Shown: positions 53,808-64,000 of the stretch, one piece after another
Layout of the letters: each line of letters opens with the position of its first letter
Numbering within the stretch: the first letter of the stretch is position 1
Assembly: GCA_019426215.1 (NCBI GenBank)
Contig: CM033392.1
Span: forward strand, 35,756,814 to 35,820,813
Direction of reading: 5' to 3'
From: Buddleja alternifolia
Taxonomy: Eukaryota > Streptophyta > Magnoliopsida > Lamiales > Scrophulariaceae
DNA: 64,000 nucleotides
Position numbers and translations under genes: made by a program
The notes under the pieces: generated by a model
What the model was told of the DNA's origin: nothing
What the model saw: only the letters and a program-made list of their open reading frames with translations
The model's database searches: none

Positions 53808-55704
53808 AGAGTTCGTTTTGCATTTCTACACGCTAGAAGAACTAGTGAGGTATTCCTTTTTGTTTAAATTCGGAAATGATTACAGAAAAAGAGGTTTTGC
53901 TATGTTTCTACTCGAGCATGGTGGGGAATATCAGTGACTTGCCTTATTTTCGACAATCGATAGAATGCTATAATTGCCAGCATCTACGCCTAATCGCTCA
54001 GGGACAACGCTACATATATCACCCAACTAAAGATTTTGTACAACATATCTCTCCGGACCTAAATGAAGATGCTTCCACCAGCAAGCGACCGATTCTGCCA
54101 GAGCAAAGTGAAGCTCACACGCAGTTGGACAACGACCATGCTGAGTTTGAAAAATTCTACAGAGACAGGAGAGCGATTGTAGAAAATGCACAATTGTTGG
54201 ACATCATATTCGCTGAATATTTTAGCCTGAATCCATTCAGAGGCTATAATCTTCACCCTGTCCTAATGTGTGAGCAGAATATCTAAGTGGCCAAGATGAT
54301 CTCGCAAATCAGGCCAGTGGACCAAGAAGCTGCCCAAGTGCTAATGCCGTTTATTTTAGACTTCTACAGTTCCTATATTTCAGGAGTTGATCTGCTAGAG
54401 AATGTGCAATTTGCGCTCAGCACTGAAGAGCGCAAAGACGCTATACTTCATATTCCGTAGACCAACATCCTAAATCCAAGGCATGTTATGGAAGCGATTG
54501 GCCTTCTCTAGGTCATTGTCATTGAAAACCCTTCTCCCCAGATTGAAATTGTTGAAATGGAAGTGGAATAAACTCCTGCTTCGGAAGTCGCTCAAGTTAC
54601 AGATGCTGATATGGAAACTGAAGTTGCCCCCAGTGCTCCAGCAGTTGAGGTTCCCATTCTTGAACAAGTTGATCAGATTGAGGAAGCGACTTAATCTCTT
54701 GTCTCAGCAATAGAAGAATTACATGCTAAAATTGCCAAAGAGCCTGAGAGCCGTTGATCAGAGATAAAACCAAAGGCAAGGTTGTAGTTTCTAGCTCATA
54801 CAGACTCATTCCGTCTCCTGAGCGTCCTTCTTCATCGAACTCAGATTCGGAAAGTGATCAAGAGACTCAAGACATTAGAAGAGCTGTTAGGAACTCGCTC
54901 AATACCATCGAGGGTTCCTGCTCTAAAATACTTGAAAATGATGTTATAAATATCAAGTTAGTCTCTGATACTAGAAGTCATGATATTACAAACGCTGCTA
55001 CCAAGAGCACCATAGCAATCATGAATAGCATATCACCGCTGATCACTACTCTTTCCGAAGAGTTCAATCGTCATTTAGCCCAGAACGCTTCAGCCGATAC
55101 TGAAAGGCACAATTCTTCCAATTCAGTTGCACAGAGTATCGCTCAACAAGTCGCTCTACTTATTGATGAAGTTAGGCTATTGCGCAGAGACATTGCTGAG
55201 TTGAAAACTTCTCTTGATAATGTCAAGAAGGGGAAAGAAGTGTCCCAAGCAAAAGGAAAAGCCTTGAAGAAGCCCATCTCTAAAACAGATAACAAGCATT
55301 GGCGCTCCATGTTCGAAGAAATAGTGAGCATAAAGAAAATGCTTACTAAGAAGCGAAAGCCAAGGTACTATCAAGGCAGGCACTTGCTTGCAGACTTAGA
55401 CATTAAATTTTTAGAGAGTATGGGTTTTCATTCATACTCCGGACCTCTTAGAAGACCTATAAATTGGAAATCCACCAATGATCGAAGACAAGACATTTAC
55501 CATGACTTGATCCGAGAACTTGGAATCCCTCTGAGGGAATGGGTGGAAAGATTATTAGAGCTCAATGAAACCGCTAGACTGAGAAGGCATGACTATGATG
55601 AAATTCAGCATACAACCATGATAGATGTTGATAGACTTTTCCTGGATCTAGCGAATGAAATCTTTCAAGAAGAGGCAAACAAGAAGCGACAGAAAAGATC
55701 TTAA
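53808..55704 (+). pseudogene. Third ORF of the plus-strand Sirevirus, C-terminal part
   Basis: Several pieces in different frames up to 54750 (FAEYFSLNPFRGYNLHPVL near 54240; ISQIRPVDQEAAQVLMPFIL; acidic VPILEQVDQIEEAT), with about five stops. From 54754 a 316-codon frame is open to 55704: a Ser/Asp-rich linker, a coiled-coil (SPLITTLSEEFNRHLAQNA; RLLRRDIAELKTSLDNVKKG), a lysine-rich stretch, and a compact domain (HLLADLDIKFLESMGFHSY, IPLREWVERLLELNETARL), ending NKKRQKRS. The coiled coil suggests oligomerisation. No similarity that I recognise outside Sireviruses. Confidence 0.75.
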
Positions 55705-55892
55705 TTTTCTTATATAAATGAATGAATGATTGATTTATCGCTAAAACAACTTGTTGAGGCTAATCTAACTTTAGCTAACTTAATTAACTTTCAAAACGCT
55801 AACTTATGATTATTTTGGGCTTTTATTTGAACTCTTAATCTATAAAAGAGTTATAAAAGTTAAGGTCTTGACATCATCAAAAAGGGAGAAAT
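55705..55892 (+). other. 3' untranslated region and polypurine tract
   Basis: 188 bases ending CATCATCAAAAAGGGAGAAAT directly before the LTR's TGTTAGG; AAAAAGGGAGAAA is the polypurine tract. Homologous to 50531-50750 on the other strand. Confidence 0.75.
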
Positions 55893-57346
55893 TGTTAGGA
55901 AATTTCATGTTAGATATTTTGATGATGACAAGATAGGATTTTATGTTAGACCCCAAAAGAATGAAAGTTTGTATTTTCATAGAATATTTGTATAAGCGTT
56001 TGAAAGGTTGTAATTCTATTAAGCTTGTAATTTTTATCTTTGTAGATTTTAGACTTAGTATTGAATATCAAGTCGTAAGTAGAATTCTAGGTGAGTCTAT
56101 TAGAGATGAAGTTGAAAATCAGCGTCTGAAGACAAGCGAAGATGAAGATTTTCTCTTAAGCGACTGCCAATCCCTATGGAGTGTTTCAGGACTTATGAAT
56201 CAAGCACTCAAGCGATCAAGAAGTTGCGAAGTCACTAAGGACTTAAATGCAATCATTTAACGGGTACTTATTTCCAACGGGAAATACATTCAAATGCATT
56301 ACATGCTTGATAAGAACATTAAATGTGATAAGGACAGATTGTATACGGAGCAAGCTACCTATTAGCTTAGGCTGTCAGAATTTCAGAGTTCAAACCTACC
56401 ACATCAAATCAGTGTAGTAGGATTTCAGGAATGTCAGAGAAAATGTATGACTCACTCGCGCGTGAGAGGCACACAGCTACATGTGTCCAACGGACAAATC
56501 CGAAGAAAATGCCAATAAATACCTTACCCCCAGCAAACCCTAAAAAAGACGTACATACACAAGAAAGTCAAAACTTTGCTGAAATATTTTCTCAAAAAAA
56601 AGCTTAGAAACAACATAACCAAAATTCTTCCAAACTTTCATAGATATCTCAAACATCTTCACAGAAGAACATACACTATTATTGAAATATCATAAGTTGT
56701 TTGAACTTTCTAAAATCAAACAACCCCGTGATAAAAACCCCTCAATATCCTCTGTCTGTGTGAAGAAGTTGTTGACTCTACAAGCAGTATTTTTGAGTGA
56801 GAGAAGCTTGTTGGTGAAAATCTTCATTAGTGCTGAAGTTTGTGTGATCAAGGAGCCCAAGATCATCATCCCCTTCTCTATTTTGTAGAAGCCTCTGTTT
56901 GATCCTTCGATTATCAACTTAGTGGAATTCCTCTAAGCGTTCAAGGAGAAGAAGGACGTAGTTGGGATTACACCACCCAGTGAACCTTATAAATTCTTGT
57001 GTTATTTACTGTTTTATTATCTGACTTTATATTTTATCATTTATCTTGAAAAAGATAAGTAAAACGGTTAAGCAACTATTTGACCAAAACGAACGTTAAA
57101 GCTTTAAAAATCATTTCCGCTGTGCTAACCCTGATTAAGCAATCTAAGCGTTATCCTACTTTGGTAAATTGCTAAAATCACTAAGTCTAAGTTATCTTTA
57201 CTGAAGCGCCTGACCTAAGCGCTTAGCTCTCTAAGCGTTCAAATTTTTAAAAGTGATACAGAATTTTTTGAAGTCGATAAAGACTTCAGGGTCTATTCAA
57301 CCCCCTCCCCCTTGTAGACTCTTTCGTATGCCACTTGGGACCACCA
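55893..57346 (+). repeat. 3' LTR of the plus-strand Sirevirus
   Basis: From TGTTAGGAAATTTCATG at 55893 to ..TTGGGACCACCA at 57346, 1454 bp. TATA-like AATAAATACC at about 56513. The expected end ACCAACA has mutated to ACCACCA. Host-like sequence, not a primer site, follows. Confidence 0.85.
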
Positions 57347-58498
57347 GTTGTTGATTGGGAACAATGTTACTTCAATTAGATCTACCGTGCGCCTCCTCTG
57401 AACATCGCACATCTCCGTTGTTGACACTTTTTCGCCCCTTCAACGTGACATCCAATACTAAATTTATTACTCATTGATTCTCCACGAATTTATCTTACTT
57501 TGGTACAAAACTCATATTTGACACCAGTCATAAATGTGATAAATCAGGCCCTTGAAGTGAAGGCCCTAAACTGTCAGTTACAAGCTAAGTCCTGGCAGCC
57601 TGCAAACAAGTCTATTTTCCGATTACAATAGACTTCGGATTTACGTATTTTAAACCATAATTAACATCTACACTTACATGGCTTATCAACGGTGGTATTG
57701 CATGTTCAATTGAACCACGGGACGGGTCGTTTCGGTCCAACATAACACGGAGGAAAGTTTCTGGAACTTAAAACAGGGCCACGGGCAGTGCTGTTTTGTG
57801 GCCGTATTTGAACTATTTCCATAACATTTTTCAGAAAAACTCATGACTAACAATATCTAGACTCAATAAGCTTCCTATTGGTGGTCTTTATTAAGATATT
57901 GGGCCACGAAAAGGTAAGTTTCGGGCCAAACCAAAGGGAGGACAGTTTTTGGGTCTGAAAAACAGCATTATGGCGGAGATACTTTGATGACTGATTATGG
58001 ACCTATTCAGTAACCATTTCCAATAAAAGTTTATTGGAAATAATATGTTTGTTTGCACCTTCAACTAATAACGAAAATACGTAGCAGAAAATTTGTGGTG
58101 TTAAAATGCACCTACATATTCTTCTCTTAGACAATTCAACAAACAATAGACAAGCATACTCACACCACTTTCATATACACAATTACACTCACTACCAAAA
58201 CTATAATATGCTTATCAAACATCTCATCCACTTTACTTAAGCATGCAATCACCTATCTTTCACAATACACACATGCAATCAAAAGTTTGGCTTCTATTCA
58301 CCTTAAGGATCCAAGATTTCTCAAAAAAACTCAAGAAATATAATAATAGAGTACTTGAGTAATTAGATTTAATAACTAATTAATAAGTAACTAGTTAGAA
58401 AGATTGATGAGGAAACAAAATAAAGATAAAAGGGTGGGAGAGACATACCTGTTCTGCCCGAAATGAATTTTGCAATACATATACAAGCAATGTTATAG

Positions 58499-58500
<2 letters not shown>
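57347..58500. other. Flanking sequence, no gene recognised
   Basis: Mixed composition without coding signal. Two similar blocks, GAGGAAAGTTTCTGGAACTT (57751) with GGCCACGGGCAGTGCTGTTTTG, and GGTAAGTTTCGGGCC (57910) with GGAGGACAGTTTTTGG, suggest an old internal duplication. It could be a further repeat of a type I cannot name. Confidence 0.35.
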
Positions 58501-58507
<7 letters not shown>

Positions 58508-58537
<30 letters not shown>

Positions 58538-58598
58538 AAACACATATGAGCATGAAATGGCAGGTGTCCTTAGTGTGTATATATATATATATATATAT
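58508..58598. repeat. Two TA microsatellites around a 38-bp block
   Basis: TA tracts at about 58506-58534 and 58577-58598 surround TTAAACACATATGAGC..CCTTAG (58536-58573). The same block with a TA tract is at 60939-61012. Confidence 0.9.
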
Positions 58599-58969
58599 GG
58601 ATCAAATACATACATTGGCATTTGGTAAGATTTAAGACCCAATTTAGGCCTTTGATTCAATTTGATCCCAAGGTGTGGGTTTATCTTATTTTTCAGATTA
58701 TTTATATTGTTTTAATGATGGGAGGGGCATTTTAGGGAGTAAAACGTAACAAACTAAATCTTCCCATAACAGATTCCAGATTTTTCTCCATAACTGATTT
58801 CGCTTCCCAATTTATTTTTATTTCTAATTATAATTCGATCTATTTACAGAAATTATCAATTTCATTACAAGAATCTGAAATTTCTTCATCATTCATCAAT
58901 TCTGCTTCCAAATTCGTTTTTTCTTTCGAATCATAAATTTTTGAATTCTGCATTTTTTTCTGCATATTA

Positions 58970-60420
58970 TACAGTACATTAATCATCAATATACAGTTTA
59001 TTATATTCCATTATACAGTCCATATAACGCGTTATACAGTATGGTATTACATGCAAAGAAAGTCAGTTTAATTCACAAACAAATTTTTCAAAAACAGAAT
59101 TCACAAAAACAGATTCTTCAAAAATCAAAAATCAAAGCAAATAACAATGATGTAAGCGAAAACATGGGAAAAAAATTCACTATGTCGGAATGATACAAAA
59201 ATCGCTCAGTTATAGCGAAACGGTGTGCTGAACAAGACACACCGCTTTGCGGTGTGATCTCGTGATTTTAGCCATCTGAGATCATTTAGGGCTTCAAAAT
59301 TACGTTTTCTTAGTTTTTAAGGCTTGTAAATAACAATTACATATCATATAAACCATTATACAACATCTCATATAGTGTGGCATTAGTGACAAACACAATT
59401 AGTGATTTTTAAAACATCATACAGTAGCTTATAACCCATTATACAGTAGTATGTAAACCATTATACAGTAGTTTATAAATTATTATACAGTGTGTGTTTA
59501 TAATCATTATACAGTAGTATGCAAACCATTATACAATAGTATATAAACCATTATACAGTGTGTGTTTATAACTATACAGTTACAATCTTATAAACCATTA
59601 TAGGGTATCTTATAGCACAGTATACAGTATCATATTAATTAATATACAGTATTATATAAGTCATTATACAGTGAATACAATAGCTAATTAATCCATTATA
59701 CAATAGTTAATCAACAAATATACAGTAAATACAAATAAGGTAAAGTTTGGAAATAATGGAAATAAATAAAAATAAAAATAAAAATCCGACTGAAAATATA
59801 AAAACGCGAAAAACCTATTAAAACAATGAAATTTGGGCCCGAGAGGATGGTGCTCAGCATACTTATGAGAAGTATCTGAGTTGTTTTTAAAACGACATTT
59901 TCTTCGAGATTGAAGTAGAGCTTGGGGCCAAATTCCAAAAACATCTTTTGCCTTTCGGAAATTTAAAATATTTTTTTTATTTTTTAAAGCAAAATACAGT
60001 ACATGAGTGGTGATATACAGTGTGGTATTTTAGTGACACCACAATTAGTGATTTTTAAACTATTATACAGTAGATTATAAACCATTATACAGTAGCTTAT
60101 AAACCATTATACAGTAAATACAACGGTAATATACAGTGTGCGATTAATGATATACAATTAGTGATTTTCAAACCATTATACAGTATGTTATAACATATTA
60201 TATAGTATCATACAACCCATTATATAGTGTGTGTTTATATATCATACAATTACAATCTTATAAACCATTATACAGTATATTATAACACAATATATAGTAA
60301 AATATAAGCCAATATACAGAATCATATAACCCATTATACAGTGAATACAATAACTAATAAACATTATACAATAGCTAATTAATACATTATACAATAGCTA
60401 ATACACAAAAATATACAGTA
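58970..60420. repeat. ATTATACAGT motif array
   Basis: Dozens of copies of (C)ATTATACAGT, often as ATAAACCATTATACAGT, at irregular spacings of about 15-40 bp in two blocks (about 58970-59720 and 59990-60420). A higher-order unit beginning TAGTGATTTTTAAA occurs near 59400, 60047 and 60160. Between the blocks is a non-repetitive stretch (59730-59980). Confidence 0.85.
59246..59264. repeat. Hairpin inside the inverted-repeat element
   Basis: CACACCGCTTTGCGGTGTG forms a perfect 8-bp stem with a 3-base loop, GC-rich compared with its surroundings. Confidence 0.6.
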
Positions 60421-60934
60421 GGAGGAGATTGATATTTCGCGATCGAATTTTCAGTTCATGAAAATCTGTCATATTCATGGCTATTTTCCGGTCATCTTCC
60501 CCAGCTAATTTCCATCCGTCTTCGAGCAGCGCCTCACGCAAATTTTAGAAGTTCAATATTTAGATTTTGGTTTTTTCAATCTGGATTTTACACAAATTTC
60601 AGAATTTCAGAAATTTTTTGGTGATAATCGACCGAAATTTGAGATTAATACGATTATATAAACTGATTCCGTTAATCTTAGGCTGAGATTTGTGAGATTG
60701 AAGGGAGATTTTCGTGGGTATCAGTTTTGAGAGATTTTAGGAGATCATGTGCAGTTATTTTTGGTAAATGGATGCTGTGTAATTTTGCCATTTTGTCTAT
60801 TATACCCCTAATTCATTAATTTTCCAATTTTGCCTCTTGTTTTTGTTTTATATTTGGATTGTTAGATTTAATTAATCCAATGGACTAAATTGGGTCTTAG
60901 GTCTTATCTAAGAGAGAGTATGTATTAGATTTTG

Positions 60935-60938
<4 letters not shown>

Positions 60939-60979
<41 letters not shown>

Positions 60980-61012
60980 CACATATGAGCATGAAATGGC
61001 AGGTGTCCTTAG
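60939..61012. repeat. Second copy of the TA tract and 38-bp block
   Basis: A TA tract (60939-60974) is followed by the 38-bp block (60975-61012), identical to 58536-58573. The two copies flank the inverted-repeat element in direct orientation. Confidence 0.9.
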
Positions 61013-61288
61013 CAAAATGGGAGGTAGAGCACGTGTACTCCCTTACTTCTTTCTTTCTTTTGTTTTTTTTTACTAAAATTATAATCTAGCCACTAAACTT
61101 TTAGGACTTTACAACTTAGCCTCCAAACTTTATGTAACTTGCAGTGTAGTCCAAAAATTTAATAAATTTCTTTCAATCCGGTCCTAGAAATTATTATTTC
61201 TCTCAATCATGTAACAACATATTTCCCAGAAGGTCCTTTGAAGTAAATAACCTATGTGGGAAAGGATGGGGCGTTATAAGACCAACTT
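61013..61288. other. Sequence before the transcription-factor exon, nothing recognised
   Basis: AT-rich. A part reading CACTAAACTTTTAGGAC.. and CTCCAAACTTTATGTAAC looks like a common plant MITE type, but ends are not defined. Confidence 0.35.
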
Positions 61289-61420
61289 AACTCTTCCTCC
61301 GTTTACACCAGCTACATGCATCCACCACCGAAGCTCGAGGACTTCTTTACTGGCGGCAGCGACTCAACGGAGACTCAGGACTCATCAGTCACTCACATCT
61401 ACGACCACCACCACTCAACG
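61289..61420 (+). pseudogene. Exon fragment of an AINTEGUMENTA-LIKE/PLETHORA-type gene
   Basis: The plus strand reads SSSVYTSYMHPPPKLEDFF, TGGSDSTETQDSSVTHIYDH and HHHST, then GTAATATG, a possible splice donor at 61421. PKLEDF..G..TETQDSS.THIYD is a conserved segment in the N-terminal half of AIL/PLT/BBM proteins of the AP2 family, upstream of the two DNA-binding AP2 domains. No AP2 domain is seen in the following 2.5 kb, and no start codon context upstream. It is therefore a captured or decayed fragment, or the first part of a gene whose other exons were displaced. About 44 codons only, but the match is very specific. Confidence 0.65.
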
Positions 61421-61714
61421 GTAATATGAAATCCCCCAATTTCCATATTTGCAGAGGGATTTACACCTCTACAAATATCCTAGGATCTAAAATCCCCCCA
61501 TTTCTAATGAGGGGTTTCCCCATTTGCAGATTTTCGGTGTTGGTTGAAGCTATTTCACAGGGTGACGGTGCATCGGTTGTGGTGGTGAAGAGGGGAGGTT
61601 ATCAGTGTGTGGGGCTGTTGGTGGTGATTGATGATGGTGGGTGGAGGAAAATCCATGGTGGGGCGGCAGTGGCGGCGGCACCGAGGGTAGTGATAATCGT
61701 CCAGGTCTTATTGT
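61421..61714 (+). other. Region after the exon, intron-like then GT-rich
   Basis: Two similar stretches, CCATATTTGCAGAGGG (61443) and CCCATTTGCAGATTTTC (61519), look like splice acceptors or a small duplication. The part 61560-61690 is rich in GGTGGTG and gives glycine/valine-rich text in the plus frame with no recognisable domain. Confidence 0.35.
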
Positions 61715-61990
61715 GAAAGAAAAAAGCCACCCCGCCTTGACTTACGGCCTTTACGCTACCACTACTGTGATGTGAGCGGTTCAAATTGGCCAATGGGCCA
61801 TCCCTGGTGCATCCGAACTTGCTTGTCCCGATCCAAAAGAAAAGAACATTCTTGAGGGAATACCCGTCCGTGCGGCACAACAATGGAAATATTTGCGCTC
61901 TTGCTTTCTTCTTCCTTCCCGCCTGTGAGGACTCCCTAGAAGGGAGAGGCAAGCCTTCCATTTCCAATCATGTGGGGGATGTCTAGACCC
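61715..61990. other. Possible organelle-derived (mitochondrial) insertion
   Basis: GC content near 50% in an AT-rich region, few homopolymers, and text such as CCCGTCCGTGCGGCACAAC and GCCTTGACTTACGGCC, which resembles plant mitochondrial intergenic DNA. The minus strand is open over this stretch (a frame of 121 codons, 61967-61602) with phrases like LKNVLFFWIGTSKFGCTRDG. It is not a protein I can name. The origin is inference from composition and style only. Confidence 0.35.
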
Positions 61991-62667
61991 TCTTCCGATT
62001 CAACCTCCTATTCCTCGTACAACAAGTTCACGAAAGTGATTTTGCTACCAGATACTGCCGAGTGCTTCTGCCTTTTAGTCGATGGAACGGTGGTGGGTTT
62101 AGGGTGGAAGTTGGGTGGCAGGTGGCAGCAGGCGGTGGTTGTTTATAATGGTGAATATATATATATATATATATATTGTTGATAAATTATATAATAAGTT
62201 TCTAATTTTTTATTCTAAATTTATTATAAATAAAAGATATTTAATACGGACCGTTGATCCCATCTCAATAGATCCAACGGTTGTTAGATTCAAGGGCAAA
62301 ATTGTCTTATTGGGACTAAAATTTTATAACCACTTGCAAGATGGGCGAGTGGCGCGCGTAGAGAGGTAAATTGATGCTTTATTTTTTCTTAGGGAGGTTT
62401 AGTGATAATTTTTATTTCATAGGGAGGCTTTTGAAGAATTTGGCTTATCATAGGGGGGTAAATGGTATTTTTCTCTAGAAATTTGAGGTGTCTTTACTGA
62501 AATTGGGCCGACACACGCCAAGCGGTGTAATCGGTGAAATTGTTATAATTACCTTGATGGGATAAGCCTCAATACACTTAATACTGCAAAAAATTCAATT
62601 ACTTGCTAGTGCAGAAAATAGCGAGGGACAATTTTTTCTTCTTAACTGTTTATGGAGAACAAAAGAG
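61991..62667. other. Unclassified AT-rich sequence
   Basis: Contains a TA repeat (about 62153-62176) and blocks such as GGGAGGTTTAGTGATAA and GGGAGGCTTTTGAAG. No gene. Confidence 0.35.
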
Positions 62668-64000
62668 TGTAAGGATCGGTATGCCCCCACAAGCGATGCT
62701 GGCGCAACGGAAGAAATAAAGTATGTGAATACACATATATAAAGGCATCCCAAGCTTGGGGGTCGAATTAATGCACAACAAAAACTAAAATACGAGTAAA
62801 GAGGTTTTAAACCGATTACAAGGATTGTGGTTTTATTAAAATTAGGGTGTATAACCACAACACAAGGAAAACCACACCAAAAAACTTTGGCTCTCATTTT
62901 CGAACCTCACCTCAACATGGAGGGATTCGAATAAAACCACCACAAGCTCTTAAAGCAAGAAGCCTCTACAAGGACACACCTCAAGCAAGTTCATACCTTA
63001 AGCAAAAGATTGGCTAGATATATGCTTTAAGGAAATGGAGTCTATGAAGTGAAAGGTGGAAAACAAGAAGAGTTACTAGAAGAAATATCTATGGAAGATA
63101 ATCTTCTATAACTAATCTTCAAGAAGAAGTTCTATGGAAGAAAGTCTTCAAGAAGCACAAGAGAAGCTAGAAGAAAACTCTAGAGAGGAAGTACGAAGCT
63201 CAAAGCTTTCTTTCCTTTAAGTTTTCATCAAGAATGAAAGAAGAGCAAAAAAAAAAAAACACTCTTATTTAAGCCTCAAATTCGGCCATAAGGAGATAGA
63301 GAGAGGAGAAGAGTTGCTTTTCCTCATTTTGGCAACTCCCATCTACCATCCCATGTGTAAGAAAAGTAGTTTCCATTTTCTTCTTCTTTCCAAAAACATC
63401 ACTATCAACTTTGACTAGCTTTGAATTTGAATCTTGTGACTTCATTTAATTAAGTACAACTTAATTAAAATGGCTTCCAAGTCTTCCAAGACTTGTTAAT
63501 TAAATAATCCTCATGATTAATTAATATTACAATTAGTAGCTTAAATAAATTTCCGGATAATAATAATTTTCGTTAATGATTAATCTCCAAGATTAATTAA
63601 TAGAACAATTATTTTCCCTAGCCTACTAATTAAAATGTCGTCCACTTAATCAATTAATCTCATTAAAAATTTCACTTTAATCCTAAACCAGAATAATATT
63701 CACATAGCAATTGAACTTTCTTGAGTAAGTGTGTAAACCCATTGTAGGTTCGTTCATGTACTAGTAGTAGGAACACAACCCCATTGTGCCTTTGCAATTT
63801 CATTGCTAGATTTAATTACTCCAAGTATTTTAATCCGACCAAGAATTAATTACCGATTAATTCATAGTTCCTACAAATCAAGGTTAGAACTAGCCACACG
63901 CCAAGAAGACCTAGCCATGAACGATTATTAGGTGACCTTTCCGCATTACGATTTTTGCATAAGTAAAATCCTTCCATCAAATATCCCGATCGAATCTAGG
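62668..64000 (-). mobile_element. Probable Copia LTR, continuing past the window
   Basis: Starts near TGTAAGGATCGG at 62668 with GCGCAACGGAAG shortly after, as the other minus-oriented Copia LTRs here carry GCAGCGGAAG close to their plus-strand start. Later parts (CATCTACCATCCCATG, ATTAATTAATATTAC, GGTTCGTTCATG and AATTACTCCAA at 63748-63830) resemble the U3 of Copia LTRs seen at 31717-33381. No internal domain is visible, so orientation and start are tentative. Confidence 0.45.

Larger units (their letters stand above)
50906..57346 (+). mobile_element. 5'-truncated Sirevirus on the plus strand
   Basis: It starts in the middle of RT ([11 protein letters not shown] at about 50912) and runs through RNase H, a spacer, a long third ORF and the 3' LTR (55893-57346). 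Gag, protease, integrase and 5' LTR are missing. It is inverted relative to the adjacent copy, and its RT/RNase H part matches 43435-44600 closely. Confidence 0.9.
58597..60940. mobile_element. Non-autonomous element with long diverged inverted repeats (MULE-like)
   Basis: The left end GGATCAAATACATACATTGG..TTTAAGACCCAATTTAG (58599 on) matches the reverse complement of the right end (GGGTCAAAATCTAATACATAC..CCTAAGACCCAATTTAG, ending at about 60939). Weaker similarity continues inward for perhaps 200 bp. The 2.3-kb interior has no transposase; it is filled with ATTATACAGT-like motifs. Long inverted repeats and lack of coding capacity suggest a Mutator-like non-autonomous element; the family is inference. 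Confidence 0.6.

Noticed and set aside
58506..58534. TA repeats as possible origin or matrix-attachment site
   Set aside because: Simple microsatellites are scattered over the window (31301, 33824, 58577, 60939, 62153) and show nothing further.
62595..62897. 100-codon minus-strand frame
   Set aside because: Lies in probable LTR sequence and has no recognisable domain.

Overview
This is a stretch of plant nuclear DNA, most likely from a eudicot. It is AT-rich and almost entirely built from LTR retrotransposons, many nested in one another. I see no intact host gene. The evidence for a plant is direct: Copia and Gypsy polyproteins of plant-only lineages (Sirevirus, Angela-like, Tat/Retand-like, Athila-like), primer binding sites matching plant initiator-Met and Asp tRNAs, 5-bp target duplications, and a short exon with the signature of the AINTEGUMENTA-LIKE/PLETHORA (AP2) transcription factors. 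The species cannot be named from this.

Layout. 1-1108: the end of a Sirevirus LTR. 1384-2494: a solo LTR with a perfect GAAAT target duplication. About 3171-14520: a decayed Tat/Retand-like Gypsy element on the minus strand (gag 13.0-14.2 kb, protease, reverse transcriptase, two RNase H domains, integrase ending at 7775). It carries an extra reading frame on the opposite strand at 4076-6674. Its integrase is split by a solo LTR (7880-9336, target duplication GTGAC), and the antisense frame contains a small fold-back element (5593-5748). 14521-33381: an Angela-like Copia element on the minus strand. Its gag is interrupted by a complete, young Athila-like Gypsy element (17652-29538, LTRs of 1115 bp each, target duplication GGGTG). 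33382-33640: the tail of a second Angela-like copy that shares the LTR at 31717-33381. About 35400-35868: a Gypsy LTR piece. 35869-40035: a third Angela-like copy on the plus strand. 40036-40790: a fragment of another LTR.

40791-50905 is a minus-strand Sirevirus with gag, pol and a third ORF, again with an LTR that has internal sequence on both sides. 50906-57346 is a plus-strand Sirevirus remnant (RT/RNase H, a long third ORF, 3' LTR). Between 58.6 and 60.94 kb lies an element with long diverged terminal inverted repeats, filled with copies of an ATTATACAGT-like motif and flanked by a 38-bp direct duplication. 61289-61420 is the AIL/PLT-like exon fragment, 61715-61990 a possible organelle-derived piece, and about 62668-64000 a probable Copia LTR running off the window.

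Order of events from the nesting: the Retand-like element is oldest; Angela-like copies came later and were scrambled by recombination; the Athila-like element is the most recent, since its two LTRs differ at only about six positions by eye. Even so, it has a frameshift between gag and pol and one nonsense codon in integrase. The most unusual signals are the GC-rich palindrome family in the Athila element, two independent LTRs shared between adjacent elements, the inverted-repeat element with its motif array, and the transcription-factor exon.
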